From assembly GCF_030433685.1 (NCBI RefSeq), contig NZ_JAROCF010000001.1, forward strand, positions 186,001 to 250,000: a stretch of 64,000 bases of DNA, read 5' to 3'. This document shows positions 25,387 through 34,549 of the stretch, in pieces. A program made the position numbers and the translations under genes. Source of the stretch: Leifsonia williamsii (GTDB lineage: Bacteria; Actinomycetota; Actinomycetes; Actinomycetales; Microbacteriaceae). Position 1 is the first letter of the stretch. Each line of letters begins with the position of its first letter. Under the pieces are notes generated by a model, which saw nothing but the letters and a program-made list of their open reading frames with translations, did not search any database and was not told where the DNA came from.

Positions 25387-26508
25387 TTACTCCGCGTACG
25401 CCCCCACGAGCCGGACCGCGCCGCCGTCCACGCCCTTCGCGCCCTGCTCGAAGCCGGTGAGGTCGCGCGCCGACATCGACACCGTGCCGACGGGCCAGGT
25501 GGGGATGCCGTCGGCGGTGATCGCCGCGGCCACGGCGTCCGCCGCCTCCGGGGCGACGACGGCGAACATCCCGATGCCGAGGTTCCAGGTGCCCTCGGCG
25601 GACTCCAGGGTGCTGCCGGCGAGGTCGCTGAGGACGCGGAAGACCGGGGTCGGCGACCAGGTGCCGCGGTCGACCTCCACCCACGAGCCGACGGGGAGCA
25701 CGCGCGCGAGGTTCGCCGCGATGCCGCCGCCGGTGACGTGGCTGAGCGAGTGGATCGCGTCGCCGAGGGCGGCGTCCTGCAACACGCGCAGCAGCGGGGC
25801 GGTGTAGAGCCGGGTCGGTTCCAGCAGCGCCTCGCCGACGACGCCGCCGAACTCGTCCAGACGGTCGGTGAAGGCGATGCCGCGCTGGGCGAGGATGTGG
25901 CGGACGAGCGAGAACCCGTTCGAGTGGATGCCCGAGGAGGCGAGCGCCAGCACCACGTCGCCGTCGCGCACGCGCTCTGCGCCGAGCAGCCGGTCGGCCT
26001 CCACAGCACCGACGGCGGCGCCGGCCACGTCGTAGTCGTCCGGCCCGAGGAGGCCGGGGTGCTCGGCCGTCTCGCCGCCGACGAGCGCCGTGCCCGTCTC
26101 CTCGCAGGCGCGGGCGATCCCCGCGACGATGGCGGCGATGCGCTCCGGCACGACCTTGCCGCAGGCGATGTAGTCGGTCATGAACAGCGGACGCGCGCCC
26201 ACGACGACGATGTCGTCGACGACCATGCCGACGAGGTCCTGGCCGATCGTGTCGTGCTTGTCGAGCGCCTGCGCGATCGCGACCTTCGTGCCGACGCCGT
26301 CGGTGGAGGTGGCGAGCAGCGGGCGGCGGAAGTCCTTGAGGAACGACACGTCGAACAGCCCGGCGAACCCGCCGACGCCGCCGAACACCTCGGGGCCCTG
26401 CGTGCGGGCGACCGCAGCCTTCATCAGCTCGACGGCGCGATCCCCCGCGGCCGTGTCGACGCCGGCGGCGGCGTAGGAGGCGGACGAGGATGCGCTGCTG
26501 TCGGTCAC
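25387..26508 (-). CDS. purM: Phosphoribosylformylglycinamidine cyclo-ligase (AIR synthetase)
   Basis: A 373-residue cytoplasmic enzyme that closes FGAM to AIR with ATP in purine synthesis. Family motifs are TSTDGVGTKV, GMVVDDIVVVGARPLFMTDY, GETAEHPGLL and ASSGIHSNGFSLVR. The GTG start at 26508 has TACGAT 6 nt upstream, so it has its own leaderless promoter despite being 46 nt behind the carbonic anhydrase gene. Confidence 0.97.
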   Translation of the reverse strand: MTDSSASSSASYAAAGVDTAAGDRAVELMKAAVARTQGPEVFGGVGGFAGLFDVSFLKDFRRPLLATSTDGVGTKVAIAQALDKHDTIGQDLVGMVVDDIVVVGARPLFMTDYIACGKVVPERIAAIVAGIARACEETGTALVGGETAEHPGLLGPDDYDVAGAAVGAVEADRLLGAERVRDGDVVLALASSGIHSNGFSLVRHILAQRGIAFTDRLDEFGGVVGEALLEPTRLYTAPLLRVLQDAALGDAIHSLSHVTGGGIAANLARVLPVGSWVEVDRGTWSPTPVFRVLSDLAGSTLESAEGTWNLGIGMFAVVAPEAADAVAAAITADGIPTWPVGTVSMSARDLTGFEQGAKGVDGGAVRLVGAYAE

Positions 26509-26514
26509 CGGACA

Positions 26515-26520
26515 ATCGTA
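26515..26520 (-). promoter_or_regulatory. Leaderless -10 box of purM
   Basis: TACGAT on the minus strand, 6 nt before GTG 26508. Confidence 0.55.
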
Positions 26521-26554
26521 CCGGGGCGGGTCGGGGTGGGGCGGCGAGGCGGCG

Positions 26555-27412
26555 TCAGGCCGCAGGCACTCGCGTCACCTCGCGGCCGTGCAGCGGCTGC
26601 ACCGGCCGGTGGTTGCCGGCATACGCTTCCGTCAGGGCGCGCAGCTGCGCCGTCGAGAGGGTGACGCCCGAGAGGTAGACGTTCCAGCGGACACCCTCCG
26701 TGCACGGCGGGGTCGTCAGCGAACCCTCGTACTGTGCGCTCGCCGACCCCGCCGGCAGCAGGGCCGCCGCGTCGATGGCGTGGGTCAGCTCCGCCTCCTT
26801 GCCCGACGTCGGGATGGCACCGAGCAGTTCGTCCAGTGCCGGGTTGTCGGCACCCGGGTCGAGCAGGACCGCCAGCACCACGACCTCGCCCTGCTTGGAT
26901 TTGTGGACGAGGTGGAGTTCCGCGGTCGCGTGCTTGCCGTCGACGGTGTGCTCGCTGGTGGCGTGGAAGTGGAACTGCTGGAGGAAGTACCGGGTGCCGT
27001 CGAGCTCGATGGCGTCGGCGGTGAGGTCGGCCGGGACGGCCTCCACCGTGTGTCCGGTGTTCTCCACCGTGAACGAGGTGGGGTGGTAGTCGATGCGCAC
27101 GGCCTGCGTGGCCGAGCCGCTCTTCAACGTGCCCGTGACGATGTCGATGGGCGACTCGTGGGAGGCGCTGGTGTTGCGGCACGTCTTCGCGACCGCATCC
27201 CAGTGGGCCGGCCCGGTCGCGCCGTTGTACGACCAGTCGCTCGCCGACGGCACGGGCGTCGCCGTGGCGGCCGTGCCGGGCCCAGCGCAGCCTGACAGTA
27301 CCAGCACCGCGGCGCCAACGAGACCCGGCGCCACCGCGAGCAGCCGCCGCCGCGGATGCCGCCGCCCGAGAGAACGTGAAAGAGGGACGACGGAACCGCG
27401 GATGACGCTCAT
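26555..27412 (-). CDS. Alpha-type carbonic anhydrase, lipoprotein
   Basis: A 285-residue enzyme for CO2/bicarbonate interconversion outside the membrane. The N-terminal helix ends in a lipobox (VLSGC, Cys near residue 42). The catalytic domain shows WSYNGATGPAHW, SPIDI, the zinc histidines in QFHFHATSEHTVDG and AELHLVHK, and SLTTPPCTEGVRW. It is placed between purF and purM, which are normally neighbours. Its own extended -10 (TGATACTTT, 7 nt before ATG) suggests independent leaderless expression. Confidence 0.9.
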   Translation of the reverse strand: MSVIRGSVVPLSRSLGRRHPRRRLLAVAPGLVGAAVLVLSGCAGPGTAATATPVPSASDWSYNGATGPAHWDAVAKTCRNTSASHESPIDIVTGTLKSGSATQAVRIDYHPTSFTVENTGHTVEAVPADLTADAIELDGTRYFLQQFHFHATSEHTVDGKHATAELHLVHKSKQGEVVVLAVLLDPGADNPALDELLGAIPTSGKEAELTHAIDAAALLPAGSASAQYEGSLTTPPCTEGVRWNVYLSGVTLSTAQLRALTEAYAGNHRPVQPLHGREVTRVPAA

Positions 27413-27419
27413 GACATCA

Positions 27420-27428
27420 AAAGTATCA
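27420..27428 (-). promoter_or_regulatory. Extended -10 of the carbonic anhydrase gene
   Basis: TGATACTTT on the minus strand; the hexamer TACTTT ends 7 nt before ATG 27412. Confidence 0.5.
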
Positions 27429-27460
27429 GATGCCAGTTACGTCGCCGCGGGAGTCGAGTG

Positions 27461-29032
27461 CTACTCCTGCCGCCCCGGGTCGCCGTACGAGACGAGGCGC
27501 TCGTACTCGGCGTCGGGGCCCGGCTCGCAGCCGTCCGAGGTCGCGTCCGAGCCGTCGTCGGTCGCGGCGACGGCGGGGCGCTCCAGGAGGTTCTTGCCGA
27601 GGTGGTGGGCGTCCGGCAGCTCGATCGGGTACTTGCCCGTGAAGCACGCCGTGCAGAGGCGCTCGCGCGGCTGCTCGGTGGCGCCGATCATCCCGTCTTC
27701 GGAGAGGTAGCCGAGGCTGTCGGCGCCGATCGACTGGCGCACCTCCTCCACGCCCAGGCCGGTGGCGATGAGCTCGGCACGGGAGGCGAAGTCGATGCCG
27801 TAGAAGCACGGCCAGGTGATGGGCGGGCTGGAGATGCGGACGTGCACCTCGGCCGCCCCGGCCTCCCGGAGCATCGAGACGAGCGCGCGCTGCGTGTTGC
27901 CGCGGACGATGGAGTCGTCGACCACCACGAGGCGCTTGCCCTTGATGACCTCCTTGAGCGGGTTCAGCTTGAGCTTGATGCCGCGCTGGCGGATGGTCTG
28001 CGACGGCTGGATGAAGGTGCGGCCCACGTACGAGTTCTTGACCAGGCCCTGCCCGAACGGGATGCCGGAGGCCTGCGCGTAGCCGATGGCCGCCGGGGTG
28101 CCCGACTCGGGCGTCGGGATGACGAGGTCGGCCTCCACCTCGTGCTCGCGCGCCAGCTGGCGGCCCATCTCGACGCGGGCCTCGTAGACGCCGCGACCCG
28201 CGATGGTGGTGTCGGGGCGGGCGAGGTAGACGTACTCGAAGACGCAGCCGGCGCGCTTCTCGGTGGCGAAGCGGCTGCTGCGGAGGCCGTTCTCGTCGAT
28301 GACGATCAGCTCGCCCGGCTCCACCTCGCGCACGAAGCTCGCGCCGACGATGTCGAGCGCCGCGGTCTCGGAGGCGACGACCCAGCCGCGCTCCAGGCGG
28401 CCGAGCACCAGCGGGCGCACGCCCTGCGGGTCGCGGGCCGCGTAGAGGGTGTGCTCGTCCATGAAGACCAGGCAGAAGGCGCCGCGCAGTCGCGGGAGCA
28501 CCTCCAGCGCCGTCGCCTCCAGGGTGTGGTCGAGGTCGCCGGTCAGCAGCGCGGTGACGACGGCGGTGTCGGTCGTGTTGCCGCGGGTGAGCTCGCCGTC
28601 GAGCTCGGGGTAGCGCTCGTGCACCAGGTCCATGAGCTCGGCGGTGTTGGTCAGGTTGCCGTTGTGGCCGAGCGCGACCGTGCCGCTGGAGGTGCGGCCC
28701 AGCGTGGGCTGCGCGTTCTGCCAGCTGGAGGCCCCGGTCGTCGAGTACCGCGTGTGCCCGACGGCGATGTGGCCGGGGAGGGAGTTGAGCGCGTTCTCGT
28801 TGAACACCTGCGAGACCAGGCCCATGTCTTTGTAGATCAGGATCTTGGAGCCGTCGCTGGTCGCGATGCCCGCCGACTCCTGGCCGCGGTGCTGGAGCGC
28901 GTAGAGGCCGAAGTAGCTGAGCTTGGCGACCTCCTCGCCGGGGGCCCAGACGCCGAAGACGCCGCAGGCGTCCTGGGGTCCCTTCTCGCCGGGCAGCAGA
29001 TCGTGACTGAGAAGACCGTCGCCACCGGCCAC
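27461..29032 (-). CDS. purF: Amidophosphoribosyltransferase
   Basis: A 523-residue enzyme for the first committed step of purine synthesis, PRPP plus glutamine to phosphoribosylamine. A 22-residue propeptide precedes the catalytic Cys23 (DACGVFGVW). The PRPP loop is VVVDDSIVRGNTQ. Cysteines in RAGCVFEY, WPCFYG and RLCTACFTG fit the iron-sulphur cluster of the Bacillus type. GTG 29032 has AAAGGGG 6 nt upstream. Confidence 0.97.
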   Translation of the reverse strand: MAGGDGLLSHDLLPGEKGPQDACGVFGVWAPGEEVAKLSYFGLYALQHRGQESAGIATSDGSKILIYKDMGLVSQVFNENALNSLPGHIAVGHTRYSTTGASSWQNAQPTLGRTSSGTVALGHNGNLTNTAELMDLVHERYPELDGELTRGNTTDTAVVTALLTGDLDHTLEATALEVLPRLRGAFCLVFMDEHTLYAARDPQGVRPLVLGRLERGWVVASETAALDIVGASFVREVEPGELIVIDENGLRSSRFATEKRAGCVFEYVYLARPDTTIAGRGVYEARVEMGRQLAREHEVEADLVIPTPESGTPAAIGYAQASGIPFGQGLVKNSYVGRTFIQPSQTIRQRGIKLKLNPLKEVIKGKRLVVVDDSIVRGNTQRALVSMLREAGAAEVHVRISSPPITWPCFYGIDFASRAELIATGLGVEEVRQSIGADSLGYLSEDGMIGATEQPRERLCTACFTGKYPIELPDAHHLGKNLLERPAVAATDDGSDATSDGCEPGPDAEYERLVSYGDPGRQE

Positions 29033-29064
29033 GGGGAACCCCTTTCTCGAGGTTTGGGGGATGT

Positions 29065-29406
29065 TCAGCTCTCGACGGGCGGGTCGCCCGGCTTCGGCTC
29101 TTCGGGGACGTGCACGTCGATTCTATCCGCGCGCACGTCGCGCGCCCTCCTCGCCGTCATCCGGTCGAGGATGAGCGCCAGCACGGCGCCGAGGGTGATG
29201 CCGACGACGACGCAGATCGCCAGCAGGAAGCCGAAGACCGCGCCGCGGTCGTATGTCGGGTTCTCCGGGAAGGCGAAGGTGAGGATGAGCGCGACGATCG
29301 CGAACAGGATCGCGCCGGTGAGCATGAACCGGAAGTAGCGCGGCGACCGGCGCACGCGCACCTGCGCCTCGGTGACGGTGGCGCCTTCTTCCGGGTCGTT
29401 GCTCAT
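29065..29406 (-). CDS. Small two-helix membrane protein upstream of purF
   Basis: A 113-residue protein with a cytoplasmic N-terminus, two hydrophobic helices (about 28-47 and 57-82) and a charged tail. It is 32 nt before purF on the same strand; homologous small membrane proteins often sit here in actinobacteria. Function unknown. Confidence 0.75.
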   Translation of the reverse strand: MSNDPEEGATVTEAQVRVRRSPRYFRFMLTGAILFAIVALILTFAFPENPTYDRGAVFGFLLAICVVVGITLGAVLALILDRMTARRARDVRADRIDVHVPEEPKPGDPPVES

Positions 29407-29445
29407 GCACCCATTCTCCCAGACGGAGGCTGGGACGACGCCGCG

Positions 29446-29802
29446 TCAGAAACGCAGCGGGAGGAGGCCCTCCAGCGAGGCGCGCTGCCCGGAGGCGTGC
29501 ACGGCGCCCGACGCCACCCCGTCGTCCCAGCTCAGGTCGCCCGCGGCGAGCGCCAGCCAGGTCGCCGGGTCGGTCTCGATGACGTTCGGCGGGGTGCCGC
29601 GGGTGTGCCGGGGACCGGGGATGCACTGGACGGCGCCGAACGGCGGGACCCGCACCTCCACGGTGTTGCCGGGGGCGCGCTCGGCGAGGAGCTGCAGCAG
29701 GTAGCGGACGGCGGTGGCGGTCGTGTCGCGCGGGGCATCTCCGGCACGGGCCGCCCTGACGGCGGCGCCGCCCTCGGCGTCGGGGATCTTCGCTCGGGCC
29801 AT
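29446..29802 (-). CDS. Sterol-carrier-protein-fold small protein
   Basis: A 118-residue cytoplasmic protein resembling the actinobacterial SCP-like proteins encoded beside purF (for example the Rv0807 type, by memory). Typical are AVRYLLQLLAERAPGNTVEVRVPPFGAVQCIPGP and the tryptophan-rich LAAGDLSWDDG. It is divergent from purD by about 40 bp. Its ligand and its link with purine synthesis are unknown. Confidence 0.75.
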   Translation of the reverse strand: MARAKIPDAEGGAAVRAARAGDAPRDTTATAVRYLLQLLAERAPGNTVEVRVPPFGAVQCIPGPRHTRGTPPNVIETDPATWLALAAGDLSWDDGVASGAVHASGQRASLEGLLPLRF

Positions 29803-29830
29803 GCGGCCATCTTCCCACCGGCCCGACCTC

Positions 29831-29836
29831 TAGCAT
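29831..29836 (+). promoter_or_regulatory. Leaderless -10 box of purD
   Basis: TAGCAT, 7 nt before GTG 29844. It overlaps the earlier in-frame ATG at 29835, arguing against that start. Confidence 0.6.
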
Positions 29837-29843
29837 GGTTCGC

Positions 29844-31100
29844 GTGAAGATCCTCGTCCTCGGTTCCGGTGCCCGCGAGCACGCCATCATCACCGCACTC
29901 CTGGCGGAGGAGGCCGGGCACGAGATCGTCGCCGCGCCCGGCAACGCCGGCATCGCGGCCGACGTCGCGGTCGAGACGGGGCTCGACCCGCTCGACGGCC
30001 CCGCGGTCGCCGAGTACGCCATCGAGCACGACATCGAGCTCGTGGTGATCGGGCCGGAGGCTCCACTCGTCGCCGGCGTGGCCGACCCGCTGCGCACCCG
30101 CGGCATCCCGGTTTTCGGGCCGGGGAAGACCGCGGCGCAGCTCGAGGGCTCGAAGGCGTTCGCAAAGCGGATCATGGAGGCCGCCGGCGTCCCGACCGGG
30201 CGTGCGGTCCGCGCCGCGACGGTCGCCGAGGCGGAGCGCGCGCTCGACGAACTGGGCGCCCCCTATGTCGTCAAGGCCGACGGGCTCGCGGCCGGCAAGG
30301 GCGTGCTGGTCACCTCCGACCGCGCCGCCGCGCTCGACCACGCCACGCAGTACCTCCGCCACGGCAGCGTGCTCGTCGAGGAGTTCCTCGACGGGCAGGA
30401 GGTGTCGCTCTTCCTCGTCAGCGACGGCCACGACGTCCTCCCGCTGAGCCCGGCGCAGGACTACAAGCGCCTGCTCGACGGCGACGCCGGGCCGAACACC
30501 GGCGGAATGGGCGCCTACTCGCCGCTGCCCTGGCTCCCCGACTCCTTCGTCGACGAGGTGATCGACACCATCGCGCTGCCCACGGTTCGGCAGCTCGCGA
30601 AGGAGCAGACGCCCTTCATCGGCCTGCTCTACTGCGGCCTGATCGTGACGGACCGCGGAATCCGCGTGATCGAGTTCAACGCGCGCTTCGGCGACCCGGA
30701 GACGCAGGTCGTGCTCCCGCGACTGGTCACGCCGCTGTCGTCGCTGCTGCTCGCCGCCGCGACCGGGGCGCTCGCCGGCATGCCGCGGCCCGAGTTCGCG
30801 CTCGACACGGCGGTGACCGTCGTGCTGGCGAGCGAGGGCTACCCGGAGGCGCCGCAGACCGGGCGGCCGATCAGCGGGCTGGCGGAGGCCGCGGCGGTGC
30901 CCGAGGTCACGATCGCGCACGCCGCGACGACGGTCGACCCGGCCACCGGCGGGCTCGTCGCTACTGGCGGCCGCGTGCTGTCGGTGGTCGCGCGGGGGAC
31001 GACATTCGCGGAGGCGCGCTCGCGCGCCTACGAGGCGGTCTCGCGCATCGACCTGCCGGGCGCGCAGTACCGCACCGACATCGCGGCGCGCGTCTCGTAG
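29844..31100 (+). CDS. purD: Phosphoribosylamine-glycine ligase
   Basis: A 418-residue ATP-grasp enzyme that joins glycine to phosphoribosylamine. It begins VKILVLGSGAREHAI and carries VVKADGLAAGKGVLV, NTGGMGAYSPLPW and EFNARFGDPETQ. The GTG start is chosen over ATG 29835 because a -10 box covers the latter. The product of the nearby PurF is its substrate. Confidence 0.97.
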   Translation: MKILVLGSGAREHAIITALLAEEAGHEIVAAPGNAGIAADVAVETGLDPLDGPAVAEYAIEHDIELVVIGPEAPLVAGVADPLRTRGIPVFGPGKTAAQLEGSKAFAKRIMEAAGVPTGRAVRAATVAEAERALDELGAPYVVKADGLAAGKGVLVTSDRAAALDHATQYLRHGSVLVEEFLDGQEVSLFLVSDGHDVLPLSPAQDYKRLLDGDAGPNTGGMGAYSPLPWLPDSFVDEVIDTIALPTVRQLAKEQTPFIGLLYCGLIVTDRGIRVIEFNARFGDPETQVVLPRLVTPLSSLLLAAATGALAGMPRPEFALDTAVTVVLASEGYPEAPQTGRPISGLAEAAAVPEVTIAHAATTVDPATGGLVATGGRVLSVVARGTTFAEARSRAYEAVSRIDLPGAQYRTDIAARVS

Positions 31101-31116
31101 CCTCCCGCCCCTCCCC

Positions 31117-31179
31117 AACCGGCGAGTACGCGGACTCTCTGCGTACTCGGCGGTTATTGCTGGAATTCGTGCGTACTCG
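31117..31179 (+). repeat. 63-nt convergent-junction repeat, copy 5
   Basis: Palindrome 31117-31155 (left arm AACCGGCGAGTACGC, right arm GCGTACTCGGCGGTT, one mismatch), 6-nt spacer, third arm GGAATTCGTGCGTACTCG (31162-31179). It fills the 92-bp gap between the converging purD and alditol oxidase genes. Confidence 0.87.
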
Positions 31180-31192
31180 GCTGTTGGGCGGG

Positions 31193-32437
31193 TCAGCCGA
31201 GGAGGCGGGTGAGGAAGGCGTTGCGGAAGCGGCGCTCGGGGTCGAAGCGCTCCGTCAGGGCGCGGAAGTCGCCGAGGCGCGGGTAAAGCGTCGGGACGAC
31301 GCCGTCGCGGTCCAGGTAGAGCTTGCCCCAGTGCGGGCGGGCGCCGAGCGGGAGCAGCGCCTGCTCGAGGGCCGGGAGCACCGCCTCCACACCCTCCTGA
31401 TCGCGCAGCCAGGTGAAGTGCAGGCCGACGACGTCGGTCTCGTACGCGCTCGACATCCACAGCGCGTCGGCGGCGGCGGTGCGGATCTCGCTCACCTGCA
31501 GCACCGGCGCGATCAGCGGGCCGAGGGCGCGGACCGCCTCGATCGCCTCCACCGCCCGCGGCCGCGGCACGAGGTACTCGGACTGGATCTCCGCGCCGTT
31601 CGACGGGGTGAACTCGAACCGGAAGTGGGCGAGGCGCTCACTCCACGGGCCGGGGACGCCGAGCTGCTGGGTGGTGTTGCGCACGTCCATGGCCGGGATC
31701 ATGTGCCGGGCCTCGGTGAGCGCAGGAGCGCCGAAGAAGTCGTCGCCGACGGTCGCCTCCACGCCGTCGAGCTCTTTGATCCAGGCGAGGTCGAGCGCGG
31801 GCTCGTCCCAGGTGGTGAAGAGCGAGACGCTGTACGCGGCCGAGGTGATCTCGTCGAAGCGGCCGGTCACGGCCTCCCACGGCACGCCGCCGAACAACCG
31901 CTGGCGGGCGTCGAAGGTGGGGCGGATGTCGAGGGTCACCTCGGTCACGACGCCCAGCGCGCCGAGCGAGACGACGGCGCCGTCGAAGCCTTCGTCGCCG
32001 CGGCGCAGCTCGACCGTCTCTCCGGAGGCGGTGAGGATGCGCAGGCCGGCGACGGCCGTCGCCAGGTTGCCGTTGCGGTCGCCCGACCCGTGCGTGGCGG
32101 TCGCGATCGCGCCGGCGACGGAGATGTGCGGGAGGGAGGCGAGGTTGTGCAGCGCCCATCCGGCCTCCTGCAGCTCGCGAGCGAGGTCGCCGTAGCGCAC
32201 GCCGCCGCCCACCGCGACCGTGCGCGCCTCCTCGTCGATGCGGATGCCGGCCGGGAGGCCCGCGGTGCTGACGAGGAGCTCGTCGTCGTCCGCGAGGTCG
32301 TTGAAGGAGTGCCTGCTGCCCAGGGCGCGCACCGACCGGGCGGAGGTCACGAGGTCGCGCAGCTCGTCGATGGTCCCGGGCCGCGCGATGCGCTGCGCGC
32401 GGTACTCGTAGTTGCCTGCCCAGTTCAGCTCGCCCAC
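31193..32437 (-). CDS. FAD-linked alditol (xylitol/sorbitol) oxidase
   Basis: A 414-residue VAO-family flavoprotein resembling Streptomyces AldO, which oxidises sugar alcohols to aldoses with release of H2O2. His43 in ALGSRHSFND is the expected covalent FAD site; SLPHISVAGAIATATHGSG binds the cofactor; HPHWGKLYLD-like residues appear as ARPHWGKLYLDRDG near the end. No signal peptide, so cytoplasmic. GTG 32437 follows GAGGAGG; TAGACT (minus, 32487-32482) is a probable -10 box. Confidence 0.88.
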   Translation of the reverse strand: MGELNWAGNYEYRAQRIARPGTIDELRDLVTSARSVRALGSRHSFNDLADDDELLVSTAGLPAGIRIDEEARTVAVGGGVRYGDLARELQEAGWALHNLASLPHISVAGAIATATHGSGDRNGNLATAVAGLRILTASGETVELRRGDEGFDGAVVSLGALGVVTEVTLDIRPTFDARQRLFGGVPWEAVTGRFDEITSAAYSVSLFTTWDEPALDLAWIKELDGVEATVGDDFFGAPALTEARHMIPAMDVRNTTQQLGVPGPWSERLAHFRFEFTPSNGAEIQSEYLVPRPRAVEAIEAVRALGPLIAPVLQVSEIRTAAADALWMSSAYETDVVGLHFTWLRDQEGVEAVLPALEQALLPLGARPHWGKLYLDRDGVVPTLYPRLGDFRALTERFDPERRFRNAFLTRLLG

Positions 32438-32621
32438 GCGGACCTCCTCGCGACCGGCGTCCGTCGCCGGATCGTCCGTTCAGTCTAGGGAGGCGGCGGG
32501 CCGGGCACGGCCTTCCTCACACCGCCGAACAGCACTCTTGCCGCGCCGCGAACGCCACGCGTATCGTCAGCGCCGAGCGGGGCCGGGCCGTGCGCGCCAG
32601 GCCCGTGGAGGGAGGGCCGTC

Positions 32622-33149
32622 ATGGCCGGATTCGAGTACGGGCCCGCGGAGTTCATCGTGGCGCAGTTCGACAGCGATCGGCCGTCGGAGGGCGTGGTCG
32701 AGGCGATCCTCGACCTGGTCGAGAGCGGCACCGTGCGGCTGCTCGACCTGCTGTTCGTCTCCCGCCGCGAGGACGGCACGATCGAGATCCTCGAGCTGGA
32801 GGAGATCGGCGACGAGATCGGCATGGCCGACGTCGAGCTCGACGCGAGCGGGCTCGCCGGCGACGAGGACGTGGAGGCGATCGCCGAGCTGATCGAGCCG
32901 GGGACGACCGGCGCGGTGCTGGTGATCGAGCACCTGTGGGCGAAGACGCTGGCGAGCCGGTTCTTCGAGTCGGGAGGCGAGGTCGTCCACATGGAGCGCA
33001 TCCCGGCGCCGGTCGTGAACGCGGTCGTGGCGGGGACGTTCGACGAGTTGCTGGCCGACCAGCCCGGTGACGAGGCAGCAGGCGACGGACCCGCGTACGG
33101 CGAGGGCGAGCAGGCGGCCGAGCAGGAACGCACGACGGCCGCGAACTAG
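32622..33149 (+). CDS. DUF6325-like small acidic protein
   Basis: A 175-residue acidic protein (GPAEFIVAQFDSDRPSEGVVEAILDLVESGTVRLLDLLFV) like the DUF6325/DUF1269-related stress proteins. ATG 32622 follows GGAGGGAGGG; a longer open frame upstream lacks coding character. It is 33 nt before a SHOCT protein gene, with which it probably forms an operon; such pairs are common in actinobacteria and are linked to envelope stress by context only. Confidence 0.8.
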   Translation: MAGFEYGPAEFIVAQFDSDRPSEGVVEAILDLVESGTVRLLDLLFVSRREDGTIEILELEEIGDEIGMADVELDASGLAGDEDVEAIAELIEPGTTGAVLVIEHLWAKTLASRFFESGGEVVHMERIPAPVVNAVVAGTFDELLADQPGDEAAGDGPAYGEGEQAAEQERTTAAN

Positions 33150-33182
33150 CGGACGCCGGTCGACAGGACACAAGGAGGAGAC

Positions 33183-33554
33183 ATGCCACTCGGACGAGGT
33201 GGACGGCCCGGCCTGATCGGGATGGCGGCCCGCACGGCCGTCGTCGCGGGCACGGCCACGGCGGTGTCGGGCAACGTGGCGCGGCGCCAGCAGCGCCGCG
33301 AGCAGGGCCGCTACGAGCAGGAGCAGTACGAGCAGCAGCAGGCCTATCAGCAGCAGCAGGCGATGGCGCAGCAGGCGGCGCAGGAGCAGGCGTACCAGCA
33401 GCAGGCGTACCAGCAGCCGCCGGCAGCGCCCGCTGGAGGTGGTGGCGGCGGCGGCGACATGATGGCGCAGCTGCAGCAGCTGGCGACCATGCACTCGCAG
33501 GGCATCCTGTCGGATGCGGAGTTCGCGACGGCGAAGGCGAAGCTGCTCGGCTGA
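33183..33554 (+). CDS. SHOCT-domain protein with Gln/Tyr-rich linker
   Basis: A 123-residue protein: hydrophobic N-terminal segment (GMAARTAVVAGTATAVSG), a long Gln/Tyr/Ala-rich low-complexity linker (about 38-85), a Gly run, and a C-terminal SHOCT helix pair (LQQLATMHSQGILSDAEFATAKAKLLG). A strong AGGAGGAG site precedes ATG. SHOCT modules mediate oligomer or membrane association; the exact role is unknown. Confidence 0.85.
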   Translation: MPLGRGGRPGLIGMAARTAVVAGTATAVSGNVARRQQRREQGRYEQEQYEQQQAYQQQQAMAQQAAQEQAYQQQAYQQPPAAPAGGGGGGGDMMAQLQQLATMHSQGILSDAEFATAKAKLLG

Positions 33555-33598
33555 GGCCGCCGCCGAGCCGCTCGCCGAGCCCGCCGGCGGCCAGCCCG

Positions 33599-33604
33599 TA
33601 CGAT
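33599..33604 (+). promoter_or_regulatory. Leaderless -10 box of purC
   Basis: TACGAT, 6 nt before GTG 33611. Confidence 0.55.
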
Positions 33605-33610
33605 GGTCGG

Positions 33611-34510
33611 GTGAGCGAACTGGCGGGCTGGAACCACACGTATTCGGGCAAGGTGCGCGACCTGTACGTGCCGGAGGGCGCGAGCGGGCTCGACGACGCC
33701 GACGCCGTGCTGGTCGTGGCGAGCGACCGCGTGAGCGCGTTCGACCACGTGCTCGAGCCGGGCATCCCCGGCAAGGGCGAGCTGCTGACGACGCTGAGCC
33801 TGTGGTGGTTCGACCGGATCGACGTGCCCAACCACCTCCTCCCCGACCACGCCCTCGCCGGCGACCGCGTGGTCGAGCGCATCCCGGCGGAGGTCTCCGG
33901 CCGCGCGATGCTCGTGAAGCCGCTCGACATGTTCCCGATCGAGTGCGTCGTGCGCGGCTACCTCACCGGCAGCGGCTGGGCGGAGTACCGGGAGGCGCAG
34001 AGCGTGTGCGGCATCCCGCTTCCGGCCGGTCTGGAGAACGGCGACCGCCTCCCGGAGCCGATCTACACCCCCGCGTGGAAGGCCCCGCTCGGGCAGCACG
34101 ACGAGAACATCAGCTTCGAGCGCACGGTCGAGCTGGTCGGGGCCGACGTGGCCGAGGAGCTGCGGAGGCTGTCCCTCCACGTGTACGAGCGCGGCTCGGC
34201 CATCGCGGAGGCGCGGGGCGTGATCATCGCGGACACCAAGTTCGAGTTCGGCGCCGACCGGTCGACGGGCGAGATCACGCTGGCGGACGAGGTGCTGACC
34301 AGCGACTCCAGCCGGTACTGGGACGCCGAGGCGTACGCCGCCGGCACCACGCCCGAGGCGCGCATGGCGAGCTTCGACAAGCAGATCGTGCGGGACTGGC
34401 TGGCGGCCAACTGGGACAAGACGGGCACGCCGCCCGCGCTGCCCGCCGACATCGTGGAGCGGACCGCGGCGCGCTACCGGGAGCTGCTGGAGCGCCTCTC
34501 CCGCCCCTGA
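33611..34510 (+). CDS. purC: SAICAR synthetase
   Basis: A 299-residue enzyme that joins aspartate to CAIR in purine synthesis. Motifs: YSGKVRDLYV, VASDRVSAFDHVL, VRGYLTGSGWAEY and IIADTKFEFG. The GTG start follows a -10 box by 6 nt. Confidence 0.97.
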   Translation: MSELAGWNHTYSGKVRDLYVPEGASGLDDADAVLVVASDRVSAFDHVLEPGIPGKGELLTTLSLWWFDRIDVPNHLLPDHALAGDRVVERIPAEVSGRAMLVKPLDMFPIECVVRGYLTGSGWAEYREAQSVCGIPLPAGLENGDRLPEPIYTPAWKAPLGQHDENISFERTVELVGADVAEELRRLSLHVYERGSAIAEARGVIIADTKFEFGADRSTGEITLADEVLTSDSSRYWDAEAYAAGTTPEARMASFDKQIVRDWLAANWDKTGTPPALPADIVERTAARYRELLERLSRP

Positions 34511-34536
34511 CCCTCTTGCGCAGGCGACCGCTGCGG

Positions 34537-34542
34537 TAGCGT
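34537..34542 (+). promoter_or_regulatory. Leaderless -10 box of the RraA-like gene
   Basis: TAGCGT, 7 nt before GTG 34550. Confidence 0.45.
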
Positions 34543-34549
34543 CGGGCGG

